A stretch of 9,242 bases of DNA from Vulgatibacter sp035565615 (GTDB taxonomy: Bacteria; Myxococcota; Myxococcia; Myxococcales; Vulgatibacteraceae), in the NCBI GenBank assembly GCA_035565615.1, contig DATMSB010000080.1, positions 1 to 9,242 on the forward strand. The letters run 5' to 3'. The translations under genes were made by a program, and so were the position numbers. How positions within the stretch are numbered: position 1 is the stretch's first letter; every line of letters starts with the position of its first letter. Below are positions 1-6,961 of the stretch, in pieces. The notes below the pieces were generated by a model that had not been told where the DNA came from, did no database searches, and worked only from the letters and a program-made list of their open reading frames with translations.

Positions 1-42
1 CTCCTCGTCACCCTCGATCAGGTTCTCGTCGTGGCTCATCAT
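1..42 (-). CDS. N-terminal fragment of an unidentified acidic protein (partial, runs off left edge)
   Basis: On the minus strand two consecutive in-frame ATG codons (42-40 and 39-37) open a frame that stays open to the window edge. The visible start reads MMSHDENLIEGDEE, an acidic, hydrophilic beginning that looks like a genuine N-terminus. It begins 36 bases after the stop of the plsC-like gene on the same strand, so it is probably the next gene of that operon. There is no close Shine-Dalgarno; a GGAG lies over 20 bases upstream. Both ATGs lie in a perfect inverted repeat (see 33-52). Only 14 codons are visible, so no function can be named. The call as a real gene rests on position, strand and the paired ATGs, and is inference. 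Confidence 0.5.
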   Translation of the reverse strand, partial: MMSHDENLIEGDEE

Positions 43-52
43 CCGATGAGCC
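33..52 (-). promoter_or_regulatory. Perfect 8-bp hairpin enclosing the start codons of the left-edge gene
   Basis: Bases 33-40 and 45-52 are perfect reverse complements around a 4-base loop (41-44). In the minus-strand mRNA this folds as GGCTCATC, loop GGAU, GAUGAGCC. The first ATG starts in the loop and the second lies in the 3' arm. If the hairpin forms it would hide the start codons from the ribosome. It lies between the plsC stop and the next reading frame. It could be a translational control structure, a dyad operator or chance; the sequence alone does not decide. Confidence 0.45.
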
Positions 53-78
53 TATGCCCCCGCTCCGCCCCTCGCCAC

Positions 79-1011
79 TCACGAAGCGCGCGCGGTCACG
101 GTCCCGCCGTGCTCCTTCGAAGGCGCCTCGGCGTCGAGGGGCTCGTATCCCTCGCCGCCGATGGAGCGATGGAGCGCCTCGATCTCGCCGCGCACGCTCG
201 CCATCAGCGCCTCGCGGTCGGCGCGGACGAGGCCCTGGGTGGCGATCGGCGCGCCGATGGCGACGCGGATGACGCCCCGGCGGGGGCTCGCGCTGCCTCT
301 GGGGAGGACGTGGGCGGCGCCGTGGATCGCCAGCGGGACGATGTCCACCTGGGAGGCGATGGCGAGCTCGAACGGTCCCCGCTTGAAGGGGAGGAGCCTG
401 CCGTCCCGGGAGCGCGTCCCCTCGGGGTAGATGAGGATGCTGGCGCCCTGCTGGAGCCGCTCGGCGGCGATGCGGATCGCGGCGACCGCCTCCGAGCCCT
501 TCTCGCGGTTCACGAGGATCATCCTCGTGGCCTTCATGTACCAGCCGAGGACGGGGACGCTCCCGAGGATCCGCTTGGCCACGAAGCGGATCGGGCTGCG
601 GATGGCGGCGAACGCCGCGGGGATGTCGAGCATCGACTGGTGGTTCATCAGGAAGAGGTGGGGCTTCTTCCAGTCGATGTCCTCGCCGCCCACGACCACG
701 AAGCGGGCGCCGCAGATCCACAGGACGCCCGGACCCCACAGCCGCCCGGCGACCTGCAGCGGCGCGTCCGGCCCGAAGAGCCGGGACACGAGCGCCACGA
801 TTATGAGGATCGTGGAGAGGATCGCCACGAGCAGGATCTGGCCCGCGTTGACGAAAAGCTGACCGAGCGTCTTCACGTGGAGGCGAATCCCGGGCAAGGA
901 GGAGAGGACTTCATGCCCCAAGGCCGGCCTCCTGTCGAGGACCGGGGGGCGTCGAGGCGTCCCGGGGGTCGGCCCCCCCCCCGGGGATCGCCGTGGCCGC
1001 TTCGCCGCCAT
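79..1011 (-). CDS. plsC: 1-acyl-sn-glycerol-3-phosphate acyltransferase (PlsC/LPLAT family)
   Basis: The family transfers an acyl chain to lysophosphatidic acid to make phosphatidic acid, at the cytoplasmic face of the inner membrane. From the ATG at 1011 the protein is 310 residues. Visible signatures are a hydrophobic segment at about 56-78, the catalytic block NHQSMLD (122-129, H124 and D129 of the HX4D motif), a second block around 160-171 (ATRMILVNREKG), the substrate-binding block YPEGTR (195-200), and VPLAIHG (225-231). The ATG overlaps the upstream stop by one base (TGATG), which favours translational coupling. However, residues 1-45 are low-complexity and Arg/Pro/Gly-rich, and family members usually start near residue 46. 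A GTG at 876 would give 265 residues, so the start is uncertain. A ten-base G run lies between the two possible starts. The family is clear; the exact acceptor lipid is inferred. Confidence 0.9.
   Translation of the reverse strand: MAAKRPRRSPGGGPTPGTPRRPPVLDRRPALGHEVLSSLPGIRLHVKTLGQLFVNAGQILLVAILSTILIIVALVSRLFGPDAPLQVAGRLWGPGVLWICGARFVVVGGEDIDWKKPHLFLMNHQSMLDIPAAFAAIRSPIRFVAKRILGSVPVLGWYMKATRMILVNREKGSEAVAAIRIAAERLQQGASILIYPEGTRSRDGRLLPFKRGPFELAIASQVDIVPLAIHGAAHVLPRGSASPRRGVIRVAIGAPIATQGLVRADREALMASVRGEIEALHRSIGGEGYEPLDAEAPSKEHGGTVTARAS
511..529. repeat. 19-base near-palindrome inside plsC
   Basis: Nine bases (511-519, CACGAGGAT) and their exact reverse complement (521-529) flank one central base. 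The element lies in codons for the conserved TRMILVN block of the acyltransferase. It may simply follow from the codons ACG AGG ATG ATC CTC GTG, so its role as a binding site is doubtful. Confidence 0.6.
973..982. repeat. Homopolymer tract of ten C (G on the minus strand)
   Basis: An uninterrupted run of ten C occupies 973-982 and reads as ten G in the plsC sense strand. It lies just after the start of the long plsC form and before the internal GTG start. On the sense strand the end of the run can pair with the CCCCC a few bases downstream (965-961 region), giving a small GC hairpin. Slippage here would throw the long form out of frame and leave the short form intact. It is also a classic place for a sequencing length error. 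Confidence 0.9.
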
Positions 1012-1919
1012 CAGGCGTCGACCAGGTCGTTCCAGTCGAGCACCGCGACGGTCCGGGCGGGAGGTCCTTCGAGCCTGCGCCAGAAGGGCGAGGCCGCGGG
1101 TTCGGACGGGCGGAAGGCGCGCATGCCGCCGGGCGCCTCTTCCTTCGCTTCGGATCCCTCGAGGAGCTCGCGCAGCGCGTCCGCCTCCACCAGCACCGAC
1201 TCCTCCTTCGCGCCGAGCCAGCCCTTGCGCAGCCGGCGCAGCGCCACGTGGGTGACCACGTCGGGCAGCCACACCCCTTCACCCGCCGTGTATCCGCAAA
1301 CCACGGCTGGCTCCTTGCGCATGGGGAGCGAGGCGAGGACGAGCCGGGGGATCTCCACCTTCCCCTGCGCCCGCTCCAGGAGCTCGCGGCGGTGGAGGTT
1401 CTGGCTGAAGACCGTGGAGAGGAGCATGCCGTCCACCCGCTTGGGCCCGTCGGAGGTGACCACCGGGAGGCCCCCCTCCCCGGGCGCGGGCTCGGACATC
1501 GCCGCGAGGACCTCCCGGTTCTGCGCGTCCCAGGCAGCGACGATCTCCTCCTCGCGGCGATCCCGCGGACCGGGATCGACCGGATCGGCGGGGTCCGCGA
1601 GGGTGCCGCCCAGCTCCTGCACCAGCGCCATCGCGAAGAGGGCGCCCTCGATGGCGAAGAAGCGCGGGCGCGCGTACGGGATCTGCAGGTGGAGCACCCG
1701 GGGATCGGGCTCCTGCGCCTCGTCGACGACCGGCCCTCCCAGACCCAGCAGCGCCCACACGCCCGTGTCGGCATCGGTGAGGACGATCTGCTCGGCGGTG
1801 GTCGCCTGCTCGTTGACGTAGGGCGCGAGGGTGTCGGAGTCGCGGAGGAGGGCGTGCACCTCTTCGAAGGTGCGATCGGGGGCGTCCGGGGCGGGGTGGA
1901 GAAAGAGGTCGTGCACCAT
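1011..1919 (-). CDS. Conserved-looking hypothetical protein, 302 residues
   Basis: I do not recognise a family. The protein is soluble-looking, with no signal peptide or membrane segment. Residues 1-110 alternate helix-like acidic stretches with a compact hydrophobic core (IVLTDADTGVWALLGLGGPVV at about 45-65, FFAIEGALFAMALVQELGG at about 87-105). A charged Pro/Asp-rich linker follows (108-125), then a C-terminal half with several beta-like blocks (GMLLSTVFSQN 164-174, PRLVLASLP 191-199, VVCGYTAGEGVWLPDVVTHV 206-225) and a Glu-rich tail before a final VAVLDWNDLVDA. The ATG at 1919 has GGAGG four bases upstream, the clearest ribosome site in this operon. Its stop overlaps the plsC ATG, so it is probably the first gene of the lipid-related operon. 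It lies divergent from treT across 65 bases. The gene call is firm; the function is unknown. Confidence 0.85.
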   Translation of the reverse strand: MVHDLFLHPAPDAPDRTFEEVHALLRDSDTLAPYVNEQATTAEQIVLTDADTGVWALLGLGGPVVDEAQEPDPRVLHLQIPYARPRFFAIEGALFAMALVQELGGTLADPADPVDPGPRDRREEEIVAAWDAQNREVLAAMSEPAPGEGGLPVVTSDGPKRVDGMLLSTVFSQNLHRRELLERAQGKVEIPRLVLASLPMRKEPAVVCGYTAGEGVWLPDVVTHVALRRLRKGWLGAKEESVLVEADALRELLEGSEAKEEAPGGMRAFRPSEPAASPFWRRLEGPPARTVAVLDWNDLVDA

Positions 1920-1984
1920 GGGCCTCCATCGTAGCGCACGGGCGATCGGTTAGCGCGGCCCGCGGCAGGCAGCCGCCCGGCGCC

Positions 1985-3511
1985 GTGCGCATGTTTCGTC
2001 CCGTGCCGCCGCAGACCACCCGGGTCCGGGAGGTGCCGATCCGCCGGACCACGAACCTCGATCTCTACCGCGTCGTCGACCACCTGGACGCCGCGGTGGC
2101 CGAGCTGCGCGAGATGGGCCGGCGGGTCTCCGACTCGCTCGGACGGAACCGGGTGTGGATGGTGAGCTCCACCGTCACCGGAGGGGGCGTCGCGGAGTCG
2201 ATGCCCCGGGCCTGCAGCCTCCTCACCGACCTGGGCGTGGACACCCGATGGCTGGTCCTGGAGCCCGGCGACCCGTCGTTCTTCACGCTGACCAAGTCGC
2301 TCCACAACATGCTGCACGGGGTCCCCGGCACCCAGGACCTGGAGGCGGCGCGATCGGTCTACGAGCGGGTGAGCGCGGAGGCCGCCGCCGAGATGCGGCA
2401 GGTGGACGCCCGCGACATCCTGGTGATCCACGACCCGCAGCCGGCCGGGATCGCGCTGCACCTGCGACGCCCCGAACCCGGCAGGCTCGCGTGGCGCTGC
2501 CACGTGGGGATCCCGGAGCGGAACGAGCACACGAACGCGGCGTGGAGCTTCCTGCGCCCCTACCTGGGCGTCTACGACCGCCTGCTCTTCACGCTGATGG
2601 CGTACGTGCCGGACGAGTGGCTGGATCGCAGCGGCGAGCTCTGCCCGGGCATCGATCCCTTCTCCCACAAGAATCGCCCGCTGCGGCCGTACAAGCTCCT
2701 GGGGATCCTGCGATCGGCCGGCCTGATCCCGGGGCCCTCCGTACCGCGGTGGGCGCGGTTTCGCGCCAAGGTGCAGCGGTGGATCGGCAAGTGGGACGAG
2801 TCGCCGCTGCCCTCGCTCCTGTACTGCCCGACGATCCTCCAGGTCTCCCGCTTCGATCGCCTCAAGGGCTTCGAGTCGCTGCTGCCGGCGTTCGAGCTCC
2901 TCACCAGGACGGCGCCCGAGTTGGCGGCCTCGCTTCCCGCCAACGCCGATCGGGTCAAGAGCGAGATCGAGCGGGCGCACCTCGTGCTCGCGGGGCCCGA
3001 TCCGTCCGGCGTCGCCGACGATCCGGAGGCCGAGGAGGTCCTGGACGACCTCTGCCGGAGGCACGATCGGCTCCCGTCCCACCTGAAGGAGCGGGTGCAC
3101 GTGATGCGGCTGCCCATGGTCGACGTGAAGGAGAACGCGCTCATCGTGAACGCGCTGCAGCGCGTGGCGGCGGTGGTGGTGCAGAACTCGATCCGCGAGG
3201 GGTTCGGGCTCACCGTCTCGGAGGCGCTGTGGAAGCGCGCCCCCGTGGCTGCCTCCAACGTCGGCGGGCTCGCGAGGCAGATCCGGCACGGCAGCGACGG
3301 CGTGCTGATCGACGATCCCCGCTCACCCGAGTCGATCGCGGCGGCGCTGCTCGAGCTCATCGCCTCGCCCATGCAGGGCGAGGCGATGGCGCGCTCGGGC
3401 CGGGAGCGGGTGAGCACCCACTTCACCGTCCTCTCCGAGATCAAGAGCTGGCTGCTTGCTTTTTCACGACTCCTCGAGGGAGCAGATCCCGCACCTTCAC
3501 CCGACGGATGA
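1985..3511 (+). CDS. GT4 glycosyltransferase, trehalose synthase (TreT)-like
   Basis: TreT-type enzymes are retaining GT-B glycosyltransferases that join the glucose of a nucleotide-glucose donor to glucose to form trehalose; the related trehalose phosphorylases share the fold. The protein shows family motifs in order: GGGVAE (66-71), HDPQP (149-153), AWRCH (169-173), CPGIDPFSHKN (220-230), QVSRFDRLKG (286-295), and REGFGLTVSEALWK (404-417) holding the GT4 EX7E pair E405 and E413. At 508 residues it is longer than typical TreT (about 410); extra length lies at the N-terminus, around 230-275 and around 308-365. It starts at GTG 1985, with an ATG two codons later (1991) equally possible; no strong ribosome site is seen. 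No other trehalose gene is in view. The last 71 bases overlap the convergent flippase-like gene. GT4 family is sure; trehalose as product is inferred from motifs. Confidence 0.8.
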   Translation: MRMFRPVPPQTTRVREVPIRRTTNLDLYRVVDHLDAAVAELREMGRRVSDSLGRNRVWMVSSTVTGGGVAESMPRACSLLTDLGVDTRWLVLEPGDPSFFTLTKSLHNMLHGVPGTQDLEAARSVYERVSAEAAAEMRQVDARDILVIHDPQPAGIALHLRRPEPGRLAWRCHVGIPERNEHTNAAWSFLRPYLGVYDRLLFTLMAYVPDEWLDRSGELCPGIDPFSHKNRPLRPYKLLGILRSAGLIPGPSVPRWARFRAKVQRWIGKWDESPLPSLLYCPTILQVSRFDRLKGFESLLPAFELLTRTAPELAASLPANADRVKSEIERAHLVLAGPDPSGVADDPEAEEVLDDLCRRHDRLPSHLKERVHVMRLPMVDVKENALIVNALQRVAAVVVQNSIREGFGLTVSEALWKRAPVAASNVGGLARQIRHGSDGVLIDDPRSPESIAAALLELIASPMQGEAMARSGRERVSTHFTVLSEIKSWLLAFSRLLEGADPAPSPDG

Positions 3512-4544
3512 CCACGGAGACCGCGCCCGCGGTGAGGTGGGAGATCACGGTCATCAGGTGGGTGAGCACGGCCAGGGTGGCGGCCTGCTCGGGGGTCGCG
3601 CCGAGGAGGCGCGAGGCCCACGTGCACGAGAGGTAGTACATGCCCAGGCCTGCGGGCACGCCGGGCGGGCTCTGCCCCAGGGTGACCGCCGCGAGGAGGA
3701 CCACGCCGGAGAAGATGCCCGCCTGCACGCCCGCGCCGTAGAGGGCGATGGTGTAGCCGGTGGCGACGGTGGCGATCGCCAGGAGGGTGCCGGCGAAGGC
3801 GAGGCCGACGCGGATCGGGGAGCCGCTCGCCGCCACGCCGACCGCGAACTCGCGCAGCACGTTGCGCAGCTTGGGGTGCTTGTCCTTGCGCTCCAGGAAG
3901 TCCGCGAGGCGCGGCACGTAGCGCGCGCCCAGGAAGAGCGCGGCCACGAAGGTGGGCACGGCCACCGCGACGCCGGTGAGGCTCGCGCCGAAGTCGGTGG
4001 CGCCGCCGAAGAACGGACCGCTCGGCGACAGGACCACGAGCACGAGCAGTGCCACGAGGTCCAGTACCTTGCAGACGATGATCGTCCCCAGCGAGAGCGC
4101 GAAGGTGGTGGGCCTGCCGCGCTTCTCGGTGAAGCGGGTGAGCGCCATGGCGCGGAGCGCCTCGCCGAACTTGCCGGGGATGACGTTGTTGCCGAGGAGG
4201 CCGATGGCCACCGAGTGGTAGCGATCCGAGTAGGCGGGCTTCGGCTTGGGGAGGGTGAAGCCCCAGCGGAGCGCGCGCAGCGGCGCCATCGCCGCCGAGA
4301 AGATCCCGAAGAGGATCACCCACCACAGGTGGTTGGGCAGGCTCGCGAACCACTCCCCCAACGGGAAGCGGGAGACCAGGTGGAGGCCCCCGTCGAAGGA
4401 GGGTCGGAAGAACGCCGAGCCGATCAGGGTGGCGGAGAGCGCGACGGCGACGATGCCGCCGAGGATCCGCTTGACGATGCGGATCGCGCCCTTGGGTGCC
4501 GCCGCGCCCGGGAGGCGGTCGGCGTCTGTGTGGACGGAGTTCAT
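3441..4544 (-). CDS. Flippase-like integral membrane protein (YbhN / LPG-synthase transmembrane family)
   Basis: The 367-residue protein is hydrophobic, with likely membrane spans near 27-45, 72-90, 150-172, 187-206, 246-268, 273-292 and 322-347. The hallmark of the family is the loop GLLGNNVIPGKFGEALRAMAL (about 115-135), matching the conserved N-N-x-x-P-x-x-x-G-E-x-x-R pattern. A Pro/Gly-rich turn follows later (LGQSPPGVPAGLGMYYL, about 289-305), also characteristic. This family is the membrane half of MprF, which moves aminoacylated phosphatidylglycerol, and many stand-alone members sit next to polyprenyl- or glycolipid-processing enzymes. No LPG synthetase domain is attached here. Its ATG overlaps the phosphatase stop (ATGA), so the two are almost certainly co-translated. 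The 3' end runs 71 bases into treT on the opposite strand. The substrate is unknown. Confidence 0.85.
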   Translation of the reverse strand: MNSVHTDADRLPGAAAPKGAIRIVKRILGGIVAVALSATLIGSAFFRPSFDGGLHLVSRFPLGEWFASLPNHLWWVILFGIFSAAMAPLRALRWGFTLPKPKPAYSDRYHSVAIGLLGNNVIPGKFGEALRAMALTRFTEKRGRPTTFALSLGTIIVCKVLDLVALLVLVVLSPSGPFFGGATDFGASLTGVAVAVPTFVAALFLGARYVPRLADFLERKDKHPKLRNVLREFAVGVAASGSPIRVGLAFAGTLLAIATVATGYTIALYGAGVQAGIFSGVVLLAAVTLGQSPPGVPAGLGMYYLSCTWASRLLGATPEQAATLAVLTHLMTVISHLTAGAVSVVIRRVKVRDLLPRGVVKKQAASS

Positions 4545-6286
4545 GCGAAGGGTGTCGGCTCCTCGGCGCCGTAGAGCGCGGTAAGGATCGCGTGGAGATC
4601 CGCGCCGTGCGCGACCCGGCCGGGATCGACCCCTGCCGGGTGGAGGACGAAGGTCTCGGTCTCTTCTTGTGAAGGCCCGCCGTGCGATGAGAGCTCCCAC
4701 GAGTAGGCAACGCACGCGTCGTCGAACCAACTCCCGCAGAGGAGAAGATCGCCCGCCGACGGCGATCTGCCCAGCTCGGCCAGCAGCGCGGCGACCCCTT
4801 CCCGCGACGCTCCCTTCGGGATCGTGTCCGGCCGGGAGGGGTCGACTTGCCGGCCGCCCGCGAAGGCGATCGGCCCGTGGCGGAGCGAGCGCATCGCCAC
4901 CAGGCCCACGCCGGGACAGTCGAGGGCCCTGGAGAGGACGTCCGAGCGCATCCTGGAGATCTCCGCCGCGTCCCAGGCGCGGTCGCCGCCCAGGTACACG
5001 TGGGCGTAGTTGCCGCAGTCGACGACGACGGGTGGCTCGTGGGGCCTGCGGGCGCCAGACGCCCCGACGAGGCGCTCCACCGCGGGCGGAAGGGCGGGTG
5101 CAGGCCCCTCGGTGAGCCAGGAGGCGATCGTCCTGCCGAAAATGCGCTCGAAGGGGACGGCCGGGATCTGCCCGTGATCGGTGAGGATCCAGACGTCCGG
5201 GGGATCGGGGACCTCCGCCGCGATTGCGACGAGGGCCTCCACCGCGCGGTCGATCTGGGCGAGGACACGCAGGGCGTCGCGGGTGCCGCGGCGGTGCGAG
5301 AACTCGTCGTACTCGTGGAGGCAGACGAAGGTGCGGGGGACCCCGCGCATCAGGTCGAGGATCGCGCCGCCCTTCCCGAACTCGGTGGCGAGGGTCCCCA
5401 CGGCGAGGTGGTTGAGGAGGAAGCGCAGCTCGTGGCGGCCGGAGCCGAACCACCCGCGGAAGCGCGCCATCGTCCCCAGGAAGTCCGCGCTCTCGGTGGC
5501 GAGGCGAAAGAGGAGGCTCCCCAGGATCTGCCCCTGGATCACGGCGTCGGCGCGCCAGCCCGCGGCCGCGGGTTCCTCCGGTTCGCCGCGGCCGATCGGG
5601 ACCGTCGTCCCCGCCGCCGCGGCGATGGCTTCCTCGACCCGCGCCTCGTGGGCGGGATCGGGGCCCTCACCCCCGCGCCCGCGATCGCGGCGGATGCGGC
5701 GGGCCCGAAAGGCCTGCCCGAGCCCCGCGGTGGTAAGGGCGTTGCCGCTGCCGCCGGCGAGGATCGACACGTAGCTCGTTCCCCCGGCGAGGAGCCCGGG
5801 GCCGAGCGCGTCCCGCAGCCGCTCCTCGACCAGGAGGGCGTCGGAGGGGCGGTTCATCTGGAGCTTCCTGCCGAGTCTTCGGTCGAACCAGGAGAACGAC
5901 GGTACGTCCGGATGCTCGGCGCCGAAGAAGAGGCCGGCCTGGAACGCCGTCGTGGTGGAGGGCATCCCGGAGAAGGCGCGGCTCTCCACGTGGGTGGGGC
6001 CGTCGCGCAGGGTGGGGAGGAAGCGCAGCCAACCCGCCTTCTCGGCCCGGCGCATGGCCCGGCCCCCGACGCCGTCGATGAAGACGAGGAGGAGGCGGCG
6101 GCGCACCCGGGGCGGCGCCCTTCGCACCATCGGCGCGAGCGTCCGCACCAGCGACCGCGCCCACCGCCGCACGGCGGGGCGGATGGCGAGGCGGCCGGGA
6201 TCGAGGGGTCGGGGCGGCGGGGGCCCCAGCGGGAGCGTGCGAGGTATCACACGATCCAAGTTGGGGCGTGCCCCTTCCTCGGACAC
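4541..6286 (-). CDS. Alkaline-phosphatase-superfamily phosphohydrolase (phosphodiesterase/nucleotide pyrophosphatase type)
   Basis: The 581-residue protein carries a complete-looking AP-fold metal centre: VFIDGVGG with D71, the nucleophile region SGMPSTTTAFQAGLFFG (S110-T113), LHEYDEFSHRRG with D327 and H331, ILTDHGQ with D370 and H371, and SSHGG with H535. Between them lies a cap-like insert (about 190-300) rich in charged residues. No signal peptide or membrane span is evident; the N-terminal 60 residues are Arg/Pro-rich, so it may act in the cytoplasm, unlike classical PhoA. The GTG start at 6286 lies 24 bases after greB and lacks a ribosome site; GTG at residue 13 or ATG at residue 53 are alternatives. 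Pairing with the flippase-like gene suggests a phosphorylated lipid or lipid-linked sugar as substrate, but this is inference. Superfamily confidence is high, substrate unknown. Confidence 0.85.
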   Translation of the reverse strand: MSEEGARPNLDRVIPRTLPLGPPPPRPLDPGRLAIRPAVRRWARSLVRTLAPMVRRAPPRVRRRLLLVFIDGVGGRAMRRAEKAGWLRFLPTLRDGPTHVESRAFSGMPSTTTAFQAGLFFGAEHPDVPSFSWFDRRLGRKLQMNRPSDALLVEERLRDALGPGLLAGGTSYVSILAGGSGNALTTAGLGQAFRARRIRRDRGRGGEGPDPAHEARVEEAIAAAAGTTVPIGRGEPEEPAAAGWRADAVIQGQILGSLLFRLATESADFLGTMARFRGWFGSGRHELRFLLNHLAVGTLATEFGKGGAILDLMRGVPRTFVCLHEYDEFSHRRGTRDALRVLAQIDRAVEALVAIAAEVPDPPDVWILTDHGQIPAVPFERIFGRTIASWLTEGPAPALPPAVERLVGASGARRPHEPPVVVDCGNYAHVYLGGDRAWDAAEISRMRSDVLSRALDCPGVGLVAMRSLRHGPIAFAGGRQVDPSRPDTIPKGASREGVAALLAELGRSPSAGDLLLCGSWFDDACVAYSWELSSHGGPSQEETETFVLHPAGVDPGRVAHGADLHAILTALYGAEEPTPFA

Positions 6287-6310
6287 GTAGGGGTCGCTCG
6301 CGCGGGGGGA

Positions 6311-6865
6311 TCACCTTTCGTAGCGGATGTCGACGATGGTGACCTCGACCTCGCCCTTGGGCCGGGCCACGATCGCCTCGTCGCCCACCTTCTTGCCGAG
6401 CAGCGCCTTGGCGAGCGGGGACTCCACGCTGATCTTGCGGGCGCGCACGTCGAACTCGTCGGGGCCGACGATGCGATAGGTCGCCTCCACGCCGTCCTCG
6501 TCCTCGACCGCGACCCAGGCGCCGAAGAAGACCCTGCCCTCCTGCTCGGGCGACGGCTCCACCACGGTGAGCGAGTCGAGGCGCTTCGAGAGGTAGCGGA
6601 TGCGGCGATCGATCTCGCGGAGCCTCTTCTTGCCGTAGATGTACTCGGCGTTCTCGGAGCGATCGCCCTGGGCGGCGGCCCACATCACCTCGGTGGTGAT
6701 CTTGGGGCGGTCCACCTTCCAGAGGCGATCGAGCTCCGCCTGCAGCGCGTCGAAGCCCTCGCGGGTGATGTACCGCGCCCGCGGGGGCCCGAGATCCTCG
6801 TCGCTCTCGTCCGGGAGCGGGAGCTCGTGCTCGAGGTCGGTCTCCTTGGTGAATGCCTTGGACAT
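6311..6865 (-). CDS. greB: Transcript cleavage/elongation factor GreB
   Basis: Gre factors enter the secondary channel of RNA polymerase and stimulate cleavage of backtracked RNA. The 184-residue protein has a 30-residue acidic leader, then the N-terminal coiled-coil domain starting YITREGFDALQAELDRL (32-48). At the hairpin tip is AAAQGDRSENAEYIYGKKRL, with the catalytic acidic pair at D68 and E71. The C-terminal FKBP-like domain includes SPLAKALLGKKVGDEA (149-163). The YGKKRLREIDRRIRYL stretch is more like GreB than GreA. E. coli GreB is about 158 residues; the extra length is the acidic N-terminus. The ATG has no Shine-Dalgarno, and a promoter-like pair (6872-6899) would start transcription at or next to the A of the ATG. 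It is the first gene of a likely operon with the phosphatase and flippase genes. Confidence 0.93.
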   Translation of the reverse strand: MSKAFTKETDLEHELPLPDESDEDLGPPRARYITREGFDALQAELDRLWKVDRPKITTEVMWAAAQGDRSENAEYIYGKKRLREIDRRIRYLSKRLDSLTVVEPSPEQEGRVFFGAWVAVEDEDGVEATYRIVGPDEFDVRARKISVESPLAKALLGKKVGDEAIVARPKGEVEVTIVDIRYER

Positions 6866-6871
6866 CGGGAG

Positions 6872-6899
6872 AGGCTAACGCCCAGGGGGCGCAAAACAA
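6872..6899 (-). promoter_or_regulatory. Sigma-70-like promoter for greB, predicted leaderless
   Basis: On the minus strand TTGTTT (6899-6894) and TAGCCT (6877-6872) are separated by 16 bases. Only six bases separate the -10 box from the greB ATG at 6865, so transcription would begin at about the start codon. This agrees with the absence of a ribosome site. The spacing is one base short of the optimum and the -10 is a 4/6 match to TATAAT at best. Confidence 0.45.
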
Positions 6900-6921
6900 G
6901 CCCGGCGATGGCGCAGACGGT

Positions 6922-6956
6922 GAAGGCCGGACGCCCGCGACGAGCGTCCGGCCTTC
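6922..6956 (-). terminator. Terminator-like 13-bp hairpin after the tRNA genes
   Basis: Arms 6922-6934 and 6944-6956 are perfect reverse complements (GAAGGCCGGACGC and its mate) around a nine-base loop. The hairpin begins five bases after the CCA end of tRNA-Glu on the minus strand, where a terminator is expected, and lies upstream of the greB promoter-like boxes. There is only a short TT and no long U run, so termination may be imperfect or factor-assisted. The symmetry would act on either strand. Confidence 0.7.
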
Positions 6957-6961
6957 CGAGA

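Noticed and set aside
31..1821. Plus-strand open frame of 596 codons over plsC and the hypothetical gene
   Set aside because: It is opposite two genes with clear motifs and coupled starts, and is Arg/Pro/Ser-rich without any fold-like pattern.
911..3289. Long minus-strand open frame of 792 codons
   Set aside because: It runs antisense to treT and then out of frame across the 302-residue gene. It has no domain and a biased composition.
3456..4574. Plus-strand open frame opposite the flippase-like gene
   Set aside because: The protein would be almost all charged or small residues; the opposite strand shows coherent membrane spans and the family motif.
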